A stretch of 64,000 bases of DNA from Trichobilharzia regenti (lineage: Eukaryota > Platyhelminthes > Trematoda > Strigeidida > Schistosomatidae). The stretch spans positions 16,041,517-16,105,516 of the forward strand of contig OX235263.1 in assembly GCA_944472135.2 (NCBI GenBank), given 5' to 3'. The notes beneath the pieces were generated by a model that saw only the letters and a list, made by a program, of their open reading frames with translations, had not been told where the DNA came from and made no database searches. Every line of letters starts with the position of its first letter. Within the stretch, counting starts at the first letter, position 1. Both the position numbers and the translations under genes were made by a program. Shown here in pieces: positions 33,895 to 44,885 of the stretch.

Positions 33895-34140
33895 AAATAA
33901 ATGTTGACGCAAGTTTTATTAATCAAAATAAAATTCAGGGAAGAGGCTATTTTCGGCTAATTATTTTCCCTCTTCAGCTGTACAGTCGCATTTATATATA
34001 ATTTTTTTCCATGAAACAGGATGGTAAGAACCGTGGTGAGATTTTGCAGTCATATTTGTTAACATTAGTCAATATATAAAATGAATTGAATATATGGATT
34101 AAAAGTACGTGATAAGAAAACAATTTAATTTAATGAACGA
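33895..34140 (+). repeat. Unnamed dispersed repeat with 'agctgtacagtcgca'
   Basis: 33900-34010 shares 'ttttattaatcaaaataaaa', 'cttcagctgtacagtcgcat' and 'tatatataattttt' with the insert at 1171-1408, and a weaker match with 35495-35610. No coding potential. Confidence 0.5.
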
Positions 34141-34149
34141 GTTATAATC

Positions 34150-34520
34150 GGGATACACATAAAAACGAAGGAAAATATGGAAATATGTAGAATGTATGTA
34201 TCAATTCACTTGTATCTACGGGAGCAGTTACATTGGAAGAACAGAGAGAAGGACTTATATCAGATTCTGCAAACACGTACCAAGGAGCCTCCAGTTAAAG
34301 GGATGGAATTGTTCAAGCTCTTCAATCGCCAAACATCTGATTGACACAGAACACCAAGTAGATGTGCTGGAATCATTCAAAATAATTAATAGACAAAGTA
34401 CCTCAAGTCACCTCAGGTTTGTTGAAGCTATAGCAATAAAAAAAACTGAAGCTTGACTTATGTGTCCAAAAAGAATCCGTTGTTGGACTACAATTACCCT
34501 GGTGACTCACCTCTTAATAA
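34150..34520 (+). pseudogene. PLE GIY-YIG nuclease fragment
   Basis: Open frame 34196-34456: MYQFTCIYGSSYIGRTERRT, then YIRFCKHVP. This is the Y...SYIGRT core of the GIY-YIG nuclease with its Arg. It continues with SSSIAKHLIDTEHQVD, LESFKIINRQ and FVEAIAIKK. After a frame change LDLCVQKE closes the element. The core motif is intact but the RT is missing. Confidence 0.8.
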
Positions 34521-34637
34521 CTCTTTGTTTTCTAATTTTGTTAACTTATCTTTCCACTCCACTCGCTCCCCCTTTATTTTTCGCTTGACTCTCTTAAGAG
34601 ATAATTTTTCTTGATCTCCTTAGTTCTGTTCACCGTA

Positions 34638-34745
34638 TTTATTAAGAATCCTACGTAGGGTGGTCTCAGATGTTCCTTCCTTATATTGTATAACAGGAGA
34701 TGCCTTATATTCTCTCGCTTATTTATGTTATCATTATTCGCATCT
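34638..34745 (-). mobile_element. PLE fragment, antisense
   Basis: Nearly the same as 24155-24265: on the minus strand QYKEGTSETTLRRILNK can be read. Confidence 0.65.
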
Positions 34746-34779
34746 CTGAACTAGCTCACTAGTTTTCTGGCCGGTCGCA

Positions 34780-35483
34780 AGCCCGTGGAAAAAGAAGGAG
34801 GTGCGAACGTGGGGCTAGCAACATCATACCACTATATCTTTCAAACCTCTAGAGGAACTTGAACACAAAGAAAGTTTTTTCAAAATAAAAAAACTTCAAA
34901 TAAAAATCTTATTCTTCGCTCGAATCACAGGGGCGAAATGACGCTGGCTGGTGAAAACCTTCGGGAATTCAGTCAGCCAACTGATGTGTCTTCTCTCGAT
35001 GAAAACAAGAGTGAGAATGTATATATGGAATGTCCGTACCATGTACTAGACTGGAGGCTGCCCAAGTAGCCCAAGAGATGCGAAGATATGAACTAAAAGT
35101 ACCGGGTATCTGCGAAAGCTGATGGAATGGATTTGGATTGACAACATTGTCAACTGGAGAGTCAGTTATCTAATCATATCACTCAGACGACAACCACAAG
35201 TACACTAAATTAGTGTAATCTATCATGATGTCACTAGTGTCAGTCAAGACCTTAATGTTGTGTTCACCAATTTCATACATGATCATGAAAGCAAGATTCA
35301 GCTCCAAAGGACGAAAGGTAGTTCCAATCATCTAATGCTACGCACAGTGCTACAAACAGTGAGGAACAAAAGCAGAAGGAAGACTCTCACAGACAGCTAC
35401 AAACAGTGTTGGACAACAACCTAAAATGTGACATTAAAATCCTTATGGGAGACATGAATGCCAAATTGGGAGCAGATAGAGGT
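34780..35483 (+). mobile_element. RTE LINE 5' part, decayed
   Basis: 'ggggctagcaacatcatacc' matches the RTE leader at 26360. Near 35010 YIWNVRTMY is the endonuclease start. Near 35440-35483 'atgggagacatgaatgccaa' encodes GDMNAKLGAD. It is broken at 35484 where other repeat sequence starts. Stops throughout. Confidence 0.75.
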
Positions 35484-35990
35484 TGACGTATGTAATTTAC
35501 AGCGGTTGTATATTCATCGGAAAATGTCACAAACAACGAATAAAATTTTCTTTTCGACGATTCATTTACATGAGCTGTGCAATCGTAATTTTAATTAACA
35601 CAGAAATCTTTACAACAATCAGATAATGGTAAACTTTCTCCATGAAAATTGTACTAGATAAGGTAAGATGTAAGAAGTGATGACTAAACGTAAGTTAGAA
35701 AGGAGAGAGAAGTTGGCATGTCTTAACAAGTGTGAGGTAATGACTAATCAATCAGCTCGTGTAGAATAGACAGGAACTAGTGGAAAGGCTATAGAGTGTT
35801 TTTGTGTAAAATCTGTATGAAAAACCAATGTTATTAATAAACAGTAATAGAGTGGTAGTAAAATGTGGATGATGGGAATAATAATGATAATAAAAGTACT
35901 AAGAACAATAATAATAATAGTGAACTTACATATTAAAAGAAAGAAGCACAATTATAGTAAAAACTTTACTCAGGTCATGGTAGGGCGAGA
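35484..35990. repeat. Repeat insertion and unassigned AT-rich DNA
   Basis: The RTE stops in the GADRG region and 'cgtatgtaatttacagcggt' begins. 35560-35610 ('catgagctgtgcaatcg') weakly matches the repeat at 33895 and 1171. The rest has no recognised feature. Confidence 0.35.
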
Positions 35991-35994
35991 GAAT

Positions 35995-37045
35995 GTATGT
36001 ATCACTTTTGTATCCACAGGTCCGGTTTCAGATCTCGAATAGCTAATACCTCAGCTATGTACAGATGGCGTATCTGAAGTCCCTTTGTACGATACTGAGG
36101 GACTTTGTGCAACACTATGAAGCATTCATGCAAGTGGGTAGCGCTCGATGTCCGGAGATGACAAGGTGATCGAGGATCGAGCTGTTGCCATTCTTCTTTT
36201 CTCCTTTGGCTGGCTAACCAAGCTGGACAGTGTTCCAGAATAGGATTAGACTGGATTAATTGTCTGCAGGAAAATGTGATATGTGGAGCGGCTGTCGGAA
36301 ATGTCTTCTTCAGACTTTTAGAAAGGCCGTTTCTGAGAATTTCTGCTGCGATATCACCTGGATATCCATGGTGGATACCTATTGTCTAGTAGGGTTTCAC
36401 GTAATAAATTTAATTCTTTCTCTTCCATGTCTTCCAAGCACATTTTTCTAATCGTTAAAAACACAATGTACGTACAAAGTTTCTCTTTCGGATCAGTGGA
36501 ACAAAGCTCTGGAAATTGATAAACTGTCCAGTCCATGTTCGTGATTTCTGGTGAATAGTACATCGAAGAATGGAAATGAGTTGTTCGATTCGCGTTCTAA
36601 GGTGAATCTTATTGATGGATTGTCTGCGTTGCAGGTTTTGAGGAGAGAATCTAAATCACATTTTTCATCACAGATTATAAACGTGTCATCTACGTAACTC
36701 TTGTACAATTGCAGTTGACTTATCAAGGGATCGACGATGTTGTTTTCGAGACGCCATGTAGTGGTGGACCGAGAGGACACCCCATGGTTACTCCATCTTT
36801 CTGTCCATGTTATTACAAATGAAGCATATTGTTTCAGTTAGGAGGATACTTGTGAATAGAGAGGCGACATCTAATGAGATCACTTGTCTTTCAGATACGT
36901 TGACATCCTTCACTGAGTTGATGGAGTCAAATGTATCTCTGAGGCTATATTTTCTGATATGTCTTTTAACTGGTTCAAGGATATCAGCTAGCCACTTCGA
37001 GATTATTAGTATTATTATTATTGTTCTTAAAAATTTCACTATAAT
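35995..37045 (-). pseudogene. Penelope-like element, RT to C-terminus, antisense
   Basis: On the minus strand 37039-36788 reads RKYSLRDTFDSINSVKDVNV, then VISLDVASLFTSILLTETIC (the PLE RT motif A region, D and LFT present). After a frameshift, QLQLYKSYVDDTFIICDEKC (about 36710-36655) carries an intact catalytic YVDDT. FTLERESNNSFPFFDVLFTR follows, and later ELNLLRETLLDNRYPPWISR, the linker. The last part to 35995 is a decayed nuclease. The catalytic motif is intact, but frameshifts and a missing N-terminus make the copy defective. Confidence 0.82.
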
Positions 37046-37049
37046 TATT

Positions 37050-37750
37050 AATCCAATCCCATCTACATTTTATTACCAATCTATTACTGTTTATTAATAA
37101 CATTGCTTTTTCATACAGATTTTATACAAAAACACTTTTTAGCCTTTGTAAAATCTCATTTGCTCAAATCAACACCTTATGTGTTCATTCAGTGTGTGTT
37201 TGTGTATGTTATTTCCCTTTACTCTTATCAGAAATGTAATCCTTTTGATTTGAGTCAGGTAGAATAAAGATGGTTTTCATGTGTACCGTAAGTGGACATT
37301 TGAACTTCAGTCATTGTCTCATGGTATGTCTAGTTTATGAGAAAGTACAACTGAGTGTGTGACAGGACGACTGAACGAAAATCGTACGATATTTGAATTT
37401 AGGTTGTTGAAATGGTGAAATATGTCTAATGTTGAAATAATATTTGAAAGAAATTACTACAGCCTTGTTGTCTCGGATCATCTATTCCCTCTTAATTTCT
37501 TAACTTAGTGATAGAAGTTCTCAACAACCTAAATGTCTTGTCATTTTTCTAATCGAATATTCAGATAAACGTTCAAATGACGAGAAGAAATAGTATTAAT
37601 CATATAAGTCTTAGGTAGTTTGCACGATCCGTTACAACTTATGAATACATATAAATCTTTTCGACAGGAGTATGTAAGCGAAGTGATAATGATACATCGT
37701 TCTTCAAACAGTCCTTCAATTCTCTCAGTACGAAAATCATAAACTCATTA
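37050..37750. other. No gene seen
   Basis: AT-rich, no recognised motif. Confidence 0.4.
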
Positions 37751-37754
37751 TTTA

Positions 37755-38108
37755 ATAAATTGAATTCTTGATTTTCCCGTCGATTGATTGGACCGAAGTG
37801 CTCGGTCTCAAGTTGACATGTCGGCTTCTTGTGCAGATGCTTCGACGATGTCTGGGGATTTGATTTGTATACAATTGGTGGATGGTGGCTAGCAGTGGAA
37901 TCCAGGATGCGCATTTCGTCCTAACTGGGACTCGTCAGCTGGATGTACCTGCATTTCTCAGTGAGTGATGATGTTCCCACCGAGGCTCGAACTCAGTGCC
38001 CATAGTTTCAAACGCCAAAGCATTATCCACTAGACCACTTGGGCCACGAGAGCCACCTCTTGTGCAACGGGTCATATATTAATTATTGAATTGAATTCTT
38101 GATTTCCC
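37755..38108 (-). repeat. Sm-alpha-like hammerhead repeat, antisense (one monomer plus)
   Basis: Read from 38108 down to 37755: a leader, pol III A box near 38046-38035, B box (GAGTTCGAGCC) near 37994-37984, an intact hammerhead at 37944-37900, the stretch 'ccaccatccaccaattgtat', then a segment (37885-37770) that in the neighbouring unit lies in front of the tRNA-like head, and again the start of the leader ('atcaagaattcaa'). This cyclic order is what a tandem array of about 348-bp monomers gives. It is similar to Sm-alpha elements of schistosomes (about 335 bp). Confidence 0.85.
37900..37944 (-). ncRNA. Type I hammerhead ribozyme (intact core), antisense
   Basis: On the minus strand: ATCCAG (helix I), CTGACGA, GTCC with GGAC (helix II), GAAA, a minimal helix III in TGCGCA, cleavage site ATC, then CTGGAT (helix I). 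Same sequence as 38380-38424. Confidence 0.87.
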
Positions 38109-38455
38109 CATCCACCAATTGTATACAAATCAAATCCCCAGAGATCGTCGAAGCATCTGCACAAGAAGCCGACATGTCAACTTGAGACCGAACACTTCGG
38201 TCCAATCAATCGACGGGAAAATCAAGAATTCAATTCAATAATTAATATATGACCCGTTGCACAAGAGGTGGCTCTCGTGGCCCAAGTGGTCTAGTGGATA
38301 ATGCTTTGGCGTTTGAAACTATGGGCACTGAGTTCGAGCCTCGGTGGGAACATCATCACTCACTGAGAAACGCAGGTACATCCAGCTGACGAGTCCCAGT
38401 TAGGACGAAATGCGCATCCTGGATTCCACTGCTAGCCACCATCCACCAATTGTAT
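38109..38455 (+). repeat. Sm-alpha-like hammerhead repeat, sense monomer
   Basis: One monomer of about 348 bp, in inverted orientation to 37755-38108. Order: 'atccaccaattgtatacaaa' and its downstream segment (38109-38215), leader (38215-38277), A box TGGCCCAAGTGG (38278-38289), B box GAGTTCGAGCC (38330-38340), hammerhead (38380-38424) and 'ctgctagccaccatccacc'. The arms 37869-38108 and 38215-38455 are almost perfect inverted copies. Expected to be transcribed by RNA polymerase III. Confidence 0.87.
38380..38424 (+). ncRNA. Type I hammerhead ribozyme (intact core)
   Basis: Helix I ATCCAG (38380-38385) pairs with CTGGAT (38419-38424). Core CTGACGA is at 38386-38392. Helix II GTCC (38393-38396) pairs with GGAC (38403-38406), loop CAGTTA. 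GAAA is at 38407-38410. Helix III is minimal, from TGCGCA. The cleavage site ATC is followed by cutting after C38418. This is the classic Sm-alpha hammerhead arrangement. Confidence 0.9.
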
Positions 38456-39490
38456 ATAAACTCATTATCTCTAAACTGCAGTTACGTCAACCTCAAATGT
38501 TTAGTACTTCTCTGCGGGGTCATATATCTACGCCTCATCAAGCAGCGTGTATTATCAAATCATGGAAATACACTCATACTACATGTGTTCCATCTCAATG
38601 AAATGAACTCGCATGAAAATCATCAAAAATGAGGGACAAATACGAGCATGGATTTTGATTTCTGTCGCCTTTCTGCACATATATCACTAACGTGATAGCG
38701 TAATTTAACAAAAGGATGGTCTGTCTTGTGTAACAATAAAACAATGAGGTGGTCACTCATTGAATAAATCCATTCTGAACATTGAATCCTAAAACTGAAT
38801 CAGTAGGGTAAACCTTTGGATTGTAAACAACTCCCCACACCAGAATGGTTAAAATGTGATTGAGTACCACCTGCACGTGAATTGTTGATATTATATGGTT
38901 GTAGGCAACTGACAGGAAGCAACATTTCACAGTGAACCGTGACGCCGAGCCAACAATTTCGCTGGCCACAATGCTAGGATGACTGAGAGAATTCCGTCTG
39001 CAACAAAGATAGGGCTAGACGTATAACACTAGTTACTGACTAGTGTACAATAAAAAACACCTACACGTTCGTGCTTATTGATTACATCACAGTGATGTGA
39101 AATTACTTAGACTAGTTGTTCATGATAACTGTTTAATAAATCGAATCTCTAAGAACTGCAGAAGATCGTGATATCTGTCAGAAGTCAACAGGAGGATAAC
39201 ACACTACATATAATTGCATATTATTGAGAAAGGCAACGATTCTAGGAAGAGAAGGTGAATCATTAAGGAAATCGACCTTTCATATCTTCATTTAGATAAA
39301 CATAAAACTGGATTATTCTTACCATTCTGTTGCGAACTGGCGTAGATCGAAGTCTACACAAAAGTCTCCATATTTCATAGGAGCATGATTCACCTTGTAA
39401 ACATAATGATGTCTGACACCTACAATACAGCATTTTCAAAATCGATACATATTTAATAAGGGAGACTACAATAATCCAATGGTAATTAGA
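38456..39490. other. No gene seen
   Basis: No recognised coding motif. Open frames are short and overlap on both strands. Confidence 0.4.
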
Positions 39491-39494
39491 CTGT

Positions 39495-39735
39495 CGTGAG
39501 TCGGTGGTATAGCGGTTAGGACGCTCGCCGACCATGCACATGGTCCGGGGATCGATCTCCGCCCAACGCACTCCATTACCTCGATGAACCAGAAATAATC
39601 CTGGTAAAGAGGAAAGGTTGGGTATGAGGCTAGCAACCCCATCCTGTAAAATAAACACTGCTACAGAAACTTCAAGCCACTAGATTGAAGCCCTATGCTC
39701 CACTGACGAATGTGAAGGAAAAAAAATTAGACTGT
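39495..39735 (+). repeat. Composite SINE: tRNA-like head joined to RTE leader and RTE end
   Basis: Head: GTGGTATAGCGGTTAGGACG (A box) and a weak B box (GGGATCGATCTCC). Body: 'ggaaaggttgggtatgaggc' and 'tagcaaccccatcctgtaaa', the 5' leader also found at 26350 in the RTE. Then 'gaagccctatgctccactg', which resembles the RTE 3' end. A second copy with the same joints lies inverted at 52545-52770. Confidence 0.7.
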
Positions 39736-39739
39736 CACA

Positions 39740-40470
39740 AAGAGCTGGAAACACGTGGAGAAAGAAGATTTCTATAGACAAATACGAATAGTAATGGATG
39801 GACAATATCCAGATTACAGACATCAAAATCCTTGTAGGTAATATGAATGTCAAACTGATAGCTGACGGCAGAGAAAGGGAATTCATCATGCTTCGAGAGT
39901 CTCCAGCTCGAAGAAATCTATGAGAAGAGATTATTCTTCGCAAACTTCTGCCATTTCAATGGTGTGGTTGGAGGATATAATGTGTGCAAACGCAAGGATA
40001 CACACTAAGCAGCACGTCACAACTAAAGCTCAACATTCAGAAAATGAAAGATACGACCACGAGTGATACACTCTTCACAAATCAGAACAAAACAACATTA
40101 GATCCTGCTCTCTGAAGATGATGTTCAAGTAGGCGTGTACATCTGTTCTAGGAAGAAAGAAGAGACAAGACAAGGAATGGCATTAAACGGACACCTACCT
40201 GAAAGGCAATCGAGAAGAGGAGGTTGTTATGACAGAATGGTGACTACTAACTGCAAAGATGAAAAACAGAAAAAGAAATTGAATTCAGTGTAAAACGCAG
40301 TTTATAAAGAATTGAAAGAGATTGTTAGGAATCATCAATGAAAATGGGCTCAGTGACTGCTGTGGTTGTACTCACAGCAGTATTACGGAGGTTCAGGCAG
40401 GAAAGAAAGCTGCCCTCTGACAGGAAGAGATGACACAGTGTGAAACTGTTAAATAAGGTCCACTGAAACC
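39740..40470 (+). mobile_element. RTE LINE endonuclease region, decayed
   Basis: 'tagacaaatacgaatagtaatggatgg' blocks correspond to FYRQLQATMDN. 'aaaatccttgtaggtaatat' corresponds to ILMGDMN, with GNMN in place of GDMN. Later 'aaacttctgccatttcaatg' corresponds to FADFCAFN. Heavily mutated. Confidence 0.65.
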
Positions 40471-40769
40471 TGTGCCATACCTGACATGGGATCAAGCTCG
40501 CTAAAACAAAGACTATTTATTTGAAACTTTTGGCTGCTTAGAGCATGATGCACTATGTTGACTTGGAAAGTGAAGGAATGAAAAAGGGGGAATCACATGA
40601 GAGGCCAACATGCTGATGAATCTTGATAGTCATTAATAGCAATCAAGTGAAAAAAAAAATTGAGCAGCACTCACATGCATCAATTCAGTTTCATCCTGTT
40701 GAATTGGATCATTTAGTGTTGTTTATATTGCACAGACAGTCAGTTTTGTATTAATTTATATATATATAT

Positions 40770-40972
40770 ACATATATATATTTCTTTGTATTTTTGATTA
40801 CAGCTTGATTCCACACTGTATTTTTGGTACAAGTATGGAATTTTCAGCTTGGATATTGGTAGCCCAAATTTTGCAGGCTGACCATAGATATCAGGTGTTC
40901 GTCGGCAGGGGATCGAACCTCGGACCATGTGCATGGTCGGCGAGAATCCTAACCACTCTGCCACCGACGCAC
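40770..40972 (-). repeat. Family G tRNA-derived SINE, antisense
   Basis: On the minus strand: GTGGCAGAGTGGTTAGGATTC (A box), GGTTCGATCCC (B box, near 40920-40910), 'gatatctatggtcagcctgc', 'ccatacttgtaccaaaaata', 'cagtgtggaatcaagctgta' and a short A-rich tail. An AT dinucleotide run follows at 40757-40783. Confidence 0.8.
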
Positions 40973-41039
40973 TGTTTCTAGAAAAAAAATAGAGAGTTCG
41001 AGATTGTTTTGACGAATCGCCAACGCCTCTGCCATACAG

Positions 41040-41285
41040 AAATGACGAGACCTAACGCTGCTTTGTACTTTTTTGTCTCAACTTTTAGAAAGCCTTTGAG
41101 TACGACTCTGATGCAGCTGCTTAGCTTGAGTTGTTGAATGATGGCAAAATGTCAAAACCTACTACAGCTTCCCCATCACAGATAACAAAAGCGTCATCTA
41201 CACAACTTATGTAAACACGAATGTGACTAAACGTTTAACTAATCAGAGCGGTTTCAAGCTTCGCTTAGAAGTAGTCAGCCAGTAG
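41040..41285 (-). pseudogene. PLE reverse transcriptase fragment, antisense
   Basis: The minus strand reads VDDAFVICDGEAVVGFDILP near 41205-41150, equivalent to YVDDTFIICDEKCDLDSLL at 36700. The Tyr before VDD is replaced. Short and isolated. Confidence 0.65.
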
Positions 41286-41569
41286 TGAACTCAGTGATGA
41301 ATAAAATAAATAGATAGAAGTTGTCAATCATCATATGACATCATGAGGTGTGAATATTGAAGATGGTGAAAGAATTGACATGATGCGTCAAATTGATAAC
41401 ATCGTTAATTTTTCTGAAACAATCCGGGTTCAAAAAAAACAATTCACAAACACAAAATGGTGGAAATTAGAAAAATAGGGTTCGAATAAACACGTTCCAA
41501 GATGTAAACAGATGTAGAGGAATTCACAAATTAACTGGAAACTGAAAACCAAAAAAATAGTTTGTTGGT

Positions 41570-41710
41570 CTGTTATTTTATTAGTCAGTCATTGGATTTG
41601 TTACTCAAATGGTTCGAGCTGGCTTAGTCAGTTAGTTAGTCCAAGCTCACTTGCTTATTTAGTCATTTTTATTAGTTGGTTAGTCAGTTAAATAATCATT
41701 TTCCCAATCG
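41570..41710. repeat. Degenerate tetranucleotide repeat (TTAG/TCAG type)
   Basis: Recurring 'ttagtcagtc', 'cagttagttagtc' and 'ggttagtcagtta' words. The complementary type (CTAA/ACTA) fills much of 51780-53080. Confidence 0.5.
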
Positions 41711-41834
41711 ATCAATAAAAATTTTGGGTCTCGACTGTAGAGTATCTCTTCAGCATTTTCTGCCGATACGATCTTCGTGATATAAACAAGACAGTTCACC
41801 ACCTCTCAAGTAACAAGTCTTCTGCATAATTAGA

Positions 41835-42087
41835 TTCTCGGATGAGTAGCGTTGCTGTTGAATGCTGGTTGTTTTGAATAAGTCATTGGATCATTTGTAC
41901 AATACTCGCTAAACAAGCGCGTGGCCTGAAGATACATAACGAGATAACACAGTGTAAATGCTACTGCAAATGCCACCGCCACTGCAACTTGAAAACTCTT
42001 TCTTCCAATGGAATGAAAACGAATGAAGTGAGAAAGAATTTCGTAGAAAACTGTTATTCTCTGTTTAACGCGTTGACACACAAACAA
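41835..42087 (-). CDS. Possible exon of a single-pass membrane protein (unidentified)
   Basis: An open minus-strand frame of about 85 codons without its own ATG; an in-frame TGA lies just upstream. It reads FVCQRVKQRITVFYEILSHF, then a strong hydrophobic segment AVAVAFAVAFTLCYLVMYLQ, then ATRLFSEYC, and ends near 41833. One short basic side plus one membrane segment would suit a type II membrane protein. The inverted copy at 49665-49780 keeps the same frame at first (FVCQRVEHGITVFHEILTHF) and then stops before the membrane segment. Frame conservation hints at a real exon, but no splice sites are proven, and it could be chance in a duplicated repeat. I do not recognise the family. Confidence 0.3.
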
Positions 42088-42660
42088 ATCCCCATTTCCT
42101 CAAAATAAAAGCAACACAATTCACCATCCATTTTCAGTGCATCAATACACGAATACACTCCAATATTACTAAGGTCGCCAACTTCTCTCATTCACTTATT
42201 TCTAAGAGATTTATTGCACTTACATGAATGAGTACTTCAGTGAAGTATCCTGTGTTAATCACAAAATAAATTGAAAATGTGCTATGTGAGAACAGTTTCA
42301 GTACACTCACATGTTTACAGGCAATGAGAATCACGTTTCGCTGTATCCTTAGAATTATCTTGTAATTCTCACATGAGATTTGTGTGCAGCAACATGAATT
42401 GCACTAACATTGGATGTTGTGAAGTGAATTTGGGCTCTCTGTTTCCCACCACCATTTTCAACTTATTCTAATATCACAATTAATAATATTATTATTAATA
42501 GTGGTTTACTCTAAGGTTCTGAGTGGAACCTAGGGCTTCAACTGCAAATCTTCAGTTGATTCCGCTCTCTGAGTTACGCTTTAACTGACTCCAGGATAGC
42601 CTATATTCACTTATCGCTTCCTCACATGATCTACTCCATGTCACTAATCAATTTCCTTTA
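42030..42660. repeat. Inverted segmental duplication, left arm
   Basis: The reverse complement of 49130-49720 with very few differences by eye (for example 'ttatcgcttcctcacatg', 'taataatattattattaatag', 'tgaaaatgtgctatgtgag' all have partners). Weaker similarity continues inward to about 41835 and 49925. It includes a LINE end and unique-looking DNA, so it is a segmental duplication and not just one element. Confidence 0.9.
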
Positions 42661-42830
42661 GCCTCAACTCGAGGGATGACCTGACACGAGATGTCTCTCA
42701 ACGGATTCCTCCTCGTTTGTTTTAACCACCTCTGTTTCGTCCTGCATATTTGTTGGACGATATCTTATGTGTTGTTTTCTCAGTGACATCCTTGTTGGCA
42801 ATCTTTTCTAAACAGCCATTTGATATTCAA
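42478..42830 (-). mobile_element. RTE-like LINE 3' end, antisense
   Basis: On the minus strand 'tcacatgatctactcc' complement, 'gagtcagttaaagcgtaact' and 'gccctaggttccactcagaa' end in TTAATAATAATATTATTAA. The order (conserved GTGAGGAAGCGATAAG, then a 'tgaagccctaggttcc' end, then an AAT tail) is that of RTE 3' ends but the sequence is a separate lineage. Confidence 0.6.
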
Positions 42831-42839
42831 TTTTGAGGG

Positions 42840-43040
42840 AAGGATGTTGTTGTTGTTGTTGTTGAAAGTCACGAGTATCCAACTGGAAATGCATTCTCTG
42901 ACTGACTCGCTAATTCTCTCAACCACATAGAATAACTGGCACGCCTGACAAGAGATTCAAAAATCTGAATGTTATTCTTTATATTAAGTGCGATAGATTT
43001 CCAGATTCGTTTCACTGTGGTGGTGGTGGTGGTCTGGATT
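42840..43040. repeat. TTG and TGG microsatellites
   Basis: (TTG)n at 42844-42864 and (GTG)n at about 43016-43033, with unassigned DNA between. Confidence 0.75.
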
Positions 43041-44179
43041 GACTCGGCTTTCTGATCGTGGCTTTGACAATCTAGTATGTGTCACTTGATCTTAATTAAA
43101 CAAGGAATTACATCAATGACATGGTTATCAGGCAGTGATTTCCACCAACTGTGCAATACACTCACTGTTGTGCAACAAGCACTTTTTGCATGATGTCACG
43201 TAATTTCAAAAGGAATACTCCTCATATGGATTTTCGAGATATGACATAAATCAACCAGTATGTGTCTTCAGTAGAATTTACCACAGCCTGTTTCTCTACC
43301 TAGCTCACTCTTTTAGCTTACCTCACAAGCTGCTCTCATGTCGAAGTAACTTACAGCTTGTGAACTATTACTACTATTGTATGTGTTCATTTAAGCACTA
43401 CTTTATACTAGTGAGTAGTATCAGTTGATATTTGGTTCCATTCATTCTCCTTAAAGTTAAATCTAATTTACTTGACTAATAGCCTTTGTTTGTGTAATTT
43501 GTGATTTTCAATTTCTCATGAATACCTACTTACTTGGAACGTGTTCATTCGAAACCCTTTTTTCTAATATATAACCCGTACATCTGCAGATTGTTTATTT
43601 CTGAGCTCGGTTTGTTTCTGAAACAGTTACGATGTTACCAGTTTTGACGGTAATTTCACGATATTCTGTAGAGATATCTCGTGTAGCAACTAGTTAAATT
43701 CAACGCTTTCAAATTTATCACAGTTGACGGAGTTATTAGGCCTCCACTTTGCGTATAAAGGTTTTCGAACTGCGCTCACATATCCATCTTGTTACTTCTA
43801 ACATGGTTATCACAAATCTTAGTTCCAAGGGATAATACTTGCAGATCTGCAAAATGTCAGCATATCGATCAGGTTTGGAGGAATTCGCCTTTCTAGAGTT
43901 TTGTTTACGAGGCTTTCTAATCATTTGAGACGTTTCCTTTCTTTCCCTTGCCAGCAACCTGACATATGTAGTCGAGAACCGATATCTTCAGGTGACCTTG
44001 GAGCTTGTCTACAGCAAAGACTAATTCTCTGACATTCATTGACAATTCCGTGCTATTTGATTTCAGTCAGACACTCTGATTGATTTAGTGCATCACGCTC
44101 AACTGTTTTGCCACCAAGTTGAACTCTGGTATATTGTAAAGACTTTCAATAAAACTTGCGATATTGAGTTTTTCCAATG
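43041..44179. other. No gene seen; contains one arm of a direct repeat
   Basis: 43316-43435 is a direct repeat of 48243-48355. The rest has no recognised motif. Confidence 0.4.
43316..43435 (+). repeat. Direct repeat A, copy 1
   Basis: 'ctcacctcacaagctgct', 'catgtcgaagtaact', 'acagcttgtgaactat', 'ttatactagtgagtagt' recur in order at 48243-48355. Function unknown. Confidence 0.75.
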
Positions 44180-44885
44180 GAAATCCGAAATAATATTCAC
44201 TTCACTGAGCCTTGAGCCATACTTCAAAGACAGTTTGTCCAAAAATTTTTAGACATTGAGAAACCGAAAGGATTGGAAGGAGAAATGTGTACTTTTCAAT
44301 TAGATCCTCATCTCTGACTCTGGTTTGCCCTTTTTGACCAGTGCTAGACGTGTGTAATTCCTTATATCGCACAACAGCAAAATGATTGGTGAAGCTCTGA
44401 AACCTCTGCTTAACGAGTCGATAAGAAACAGTGTTTACTGTAGCTTTGAATTTATCAAAATAAATAAGAGGTCTTAATGTGTATAACAGGTTTATAATAT
44501 ATTTTGATGCATCCGCCTTGTTCACCAATGTCCATGAATGGACAGGGTGGATTATTCGGTGAGACGTAAACATCGGCATTTCTGTATCCTCTAGGATGGA
44601 AGTTATTTTCAGATGTACAATCAATGTTCATTTCTTGCTCAATAAGGAATATTATACAAAAACTGATAGTGAGAGAGGCTATGGGTTTTTCCCTAGATCC
44701 AATCCCAGCTGATTTTTCCTGACTAAATAAGAGAATGAACCACTGGAAGGTTTAATTAGATTGTTGGAATCCTACTGTCAATATGTGGATGATATATTTC
44801 TGGTTATTAGAGGCAACAATGAAGCAATTATTATCCTCGACAACTTCAGTTATGTGTATTCAACAACAAAATAAAAGGACGTAGT
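44180..44885 (+). pseudogene. Penelope-like element, RT core
   Basis: Plus-strand reading with frameshifts. YFDASALFTNVHEWTGW (about 44500-44550) is RT motif A (normally FDV.SLFTNVP). Then FLLNKEYYTKTDSER, and near 44690 'ccctagatccaatcccagct' is the SPLGPVLAD region. ESYCQYVDDIFLVIRGNNEA (44768-44825) is the catalytic motif C with YVDD intact. It is interrupted at about 44885 by an antisense PLE and appears to continue at 45590. A minus-strand open frame across 44202-44624 is the antisense shadow of this region. Confidence 0.75.

Noticed and set aside
37639..37914. A 91-codon minus-strand gene
   Set aside because: It lies inside the Sm-alpha-like repeat and its other copy at 38410 encodes the same N-terminal residues only because the DNA is repeated.
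44202..44624. A 140-codon minus-strand protein gene
   Set aside because: The opposite strand encodes PLE reverse transcriptase motifs (FDASALFTNV, YYTKTD), so the minus frame is an antisense shadow.
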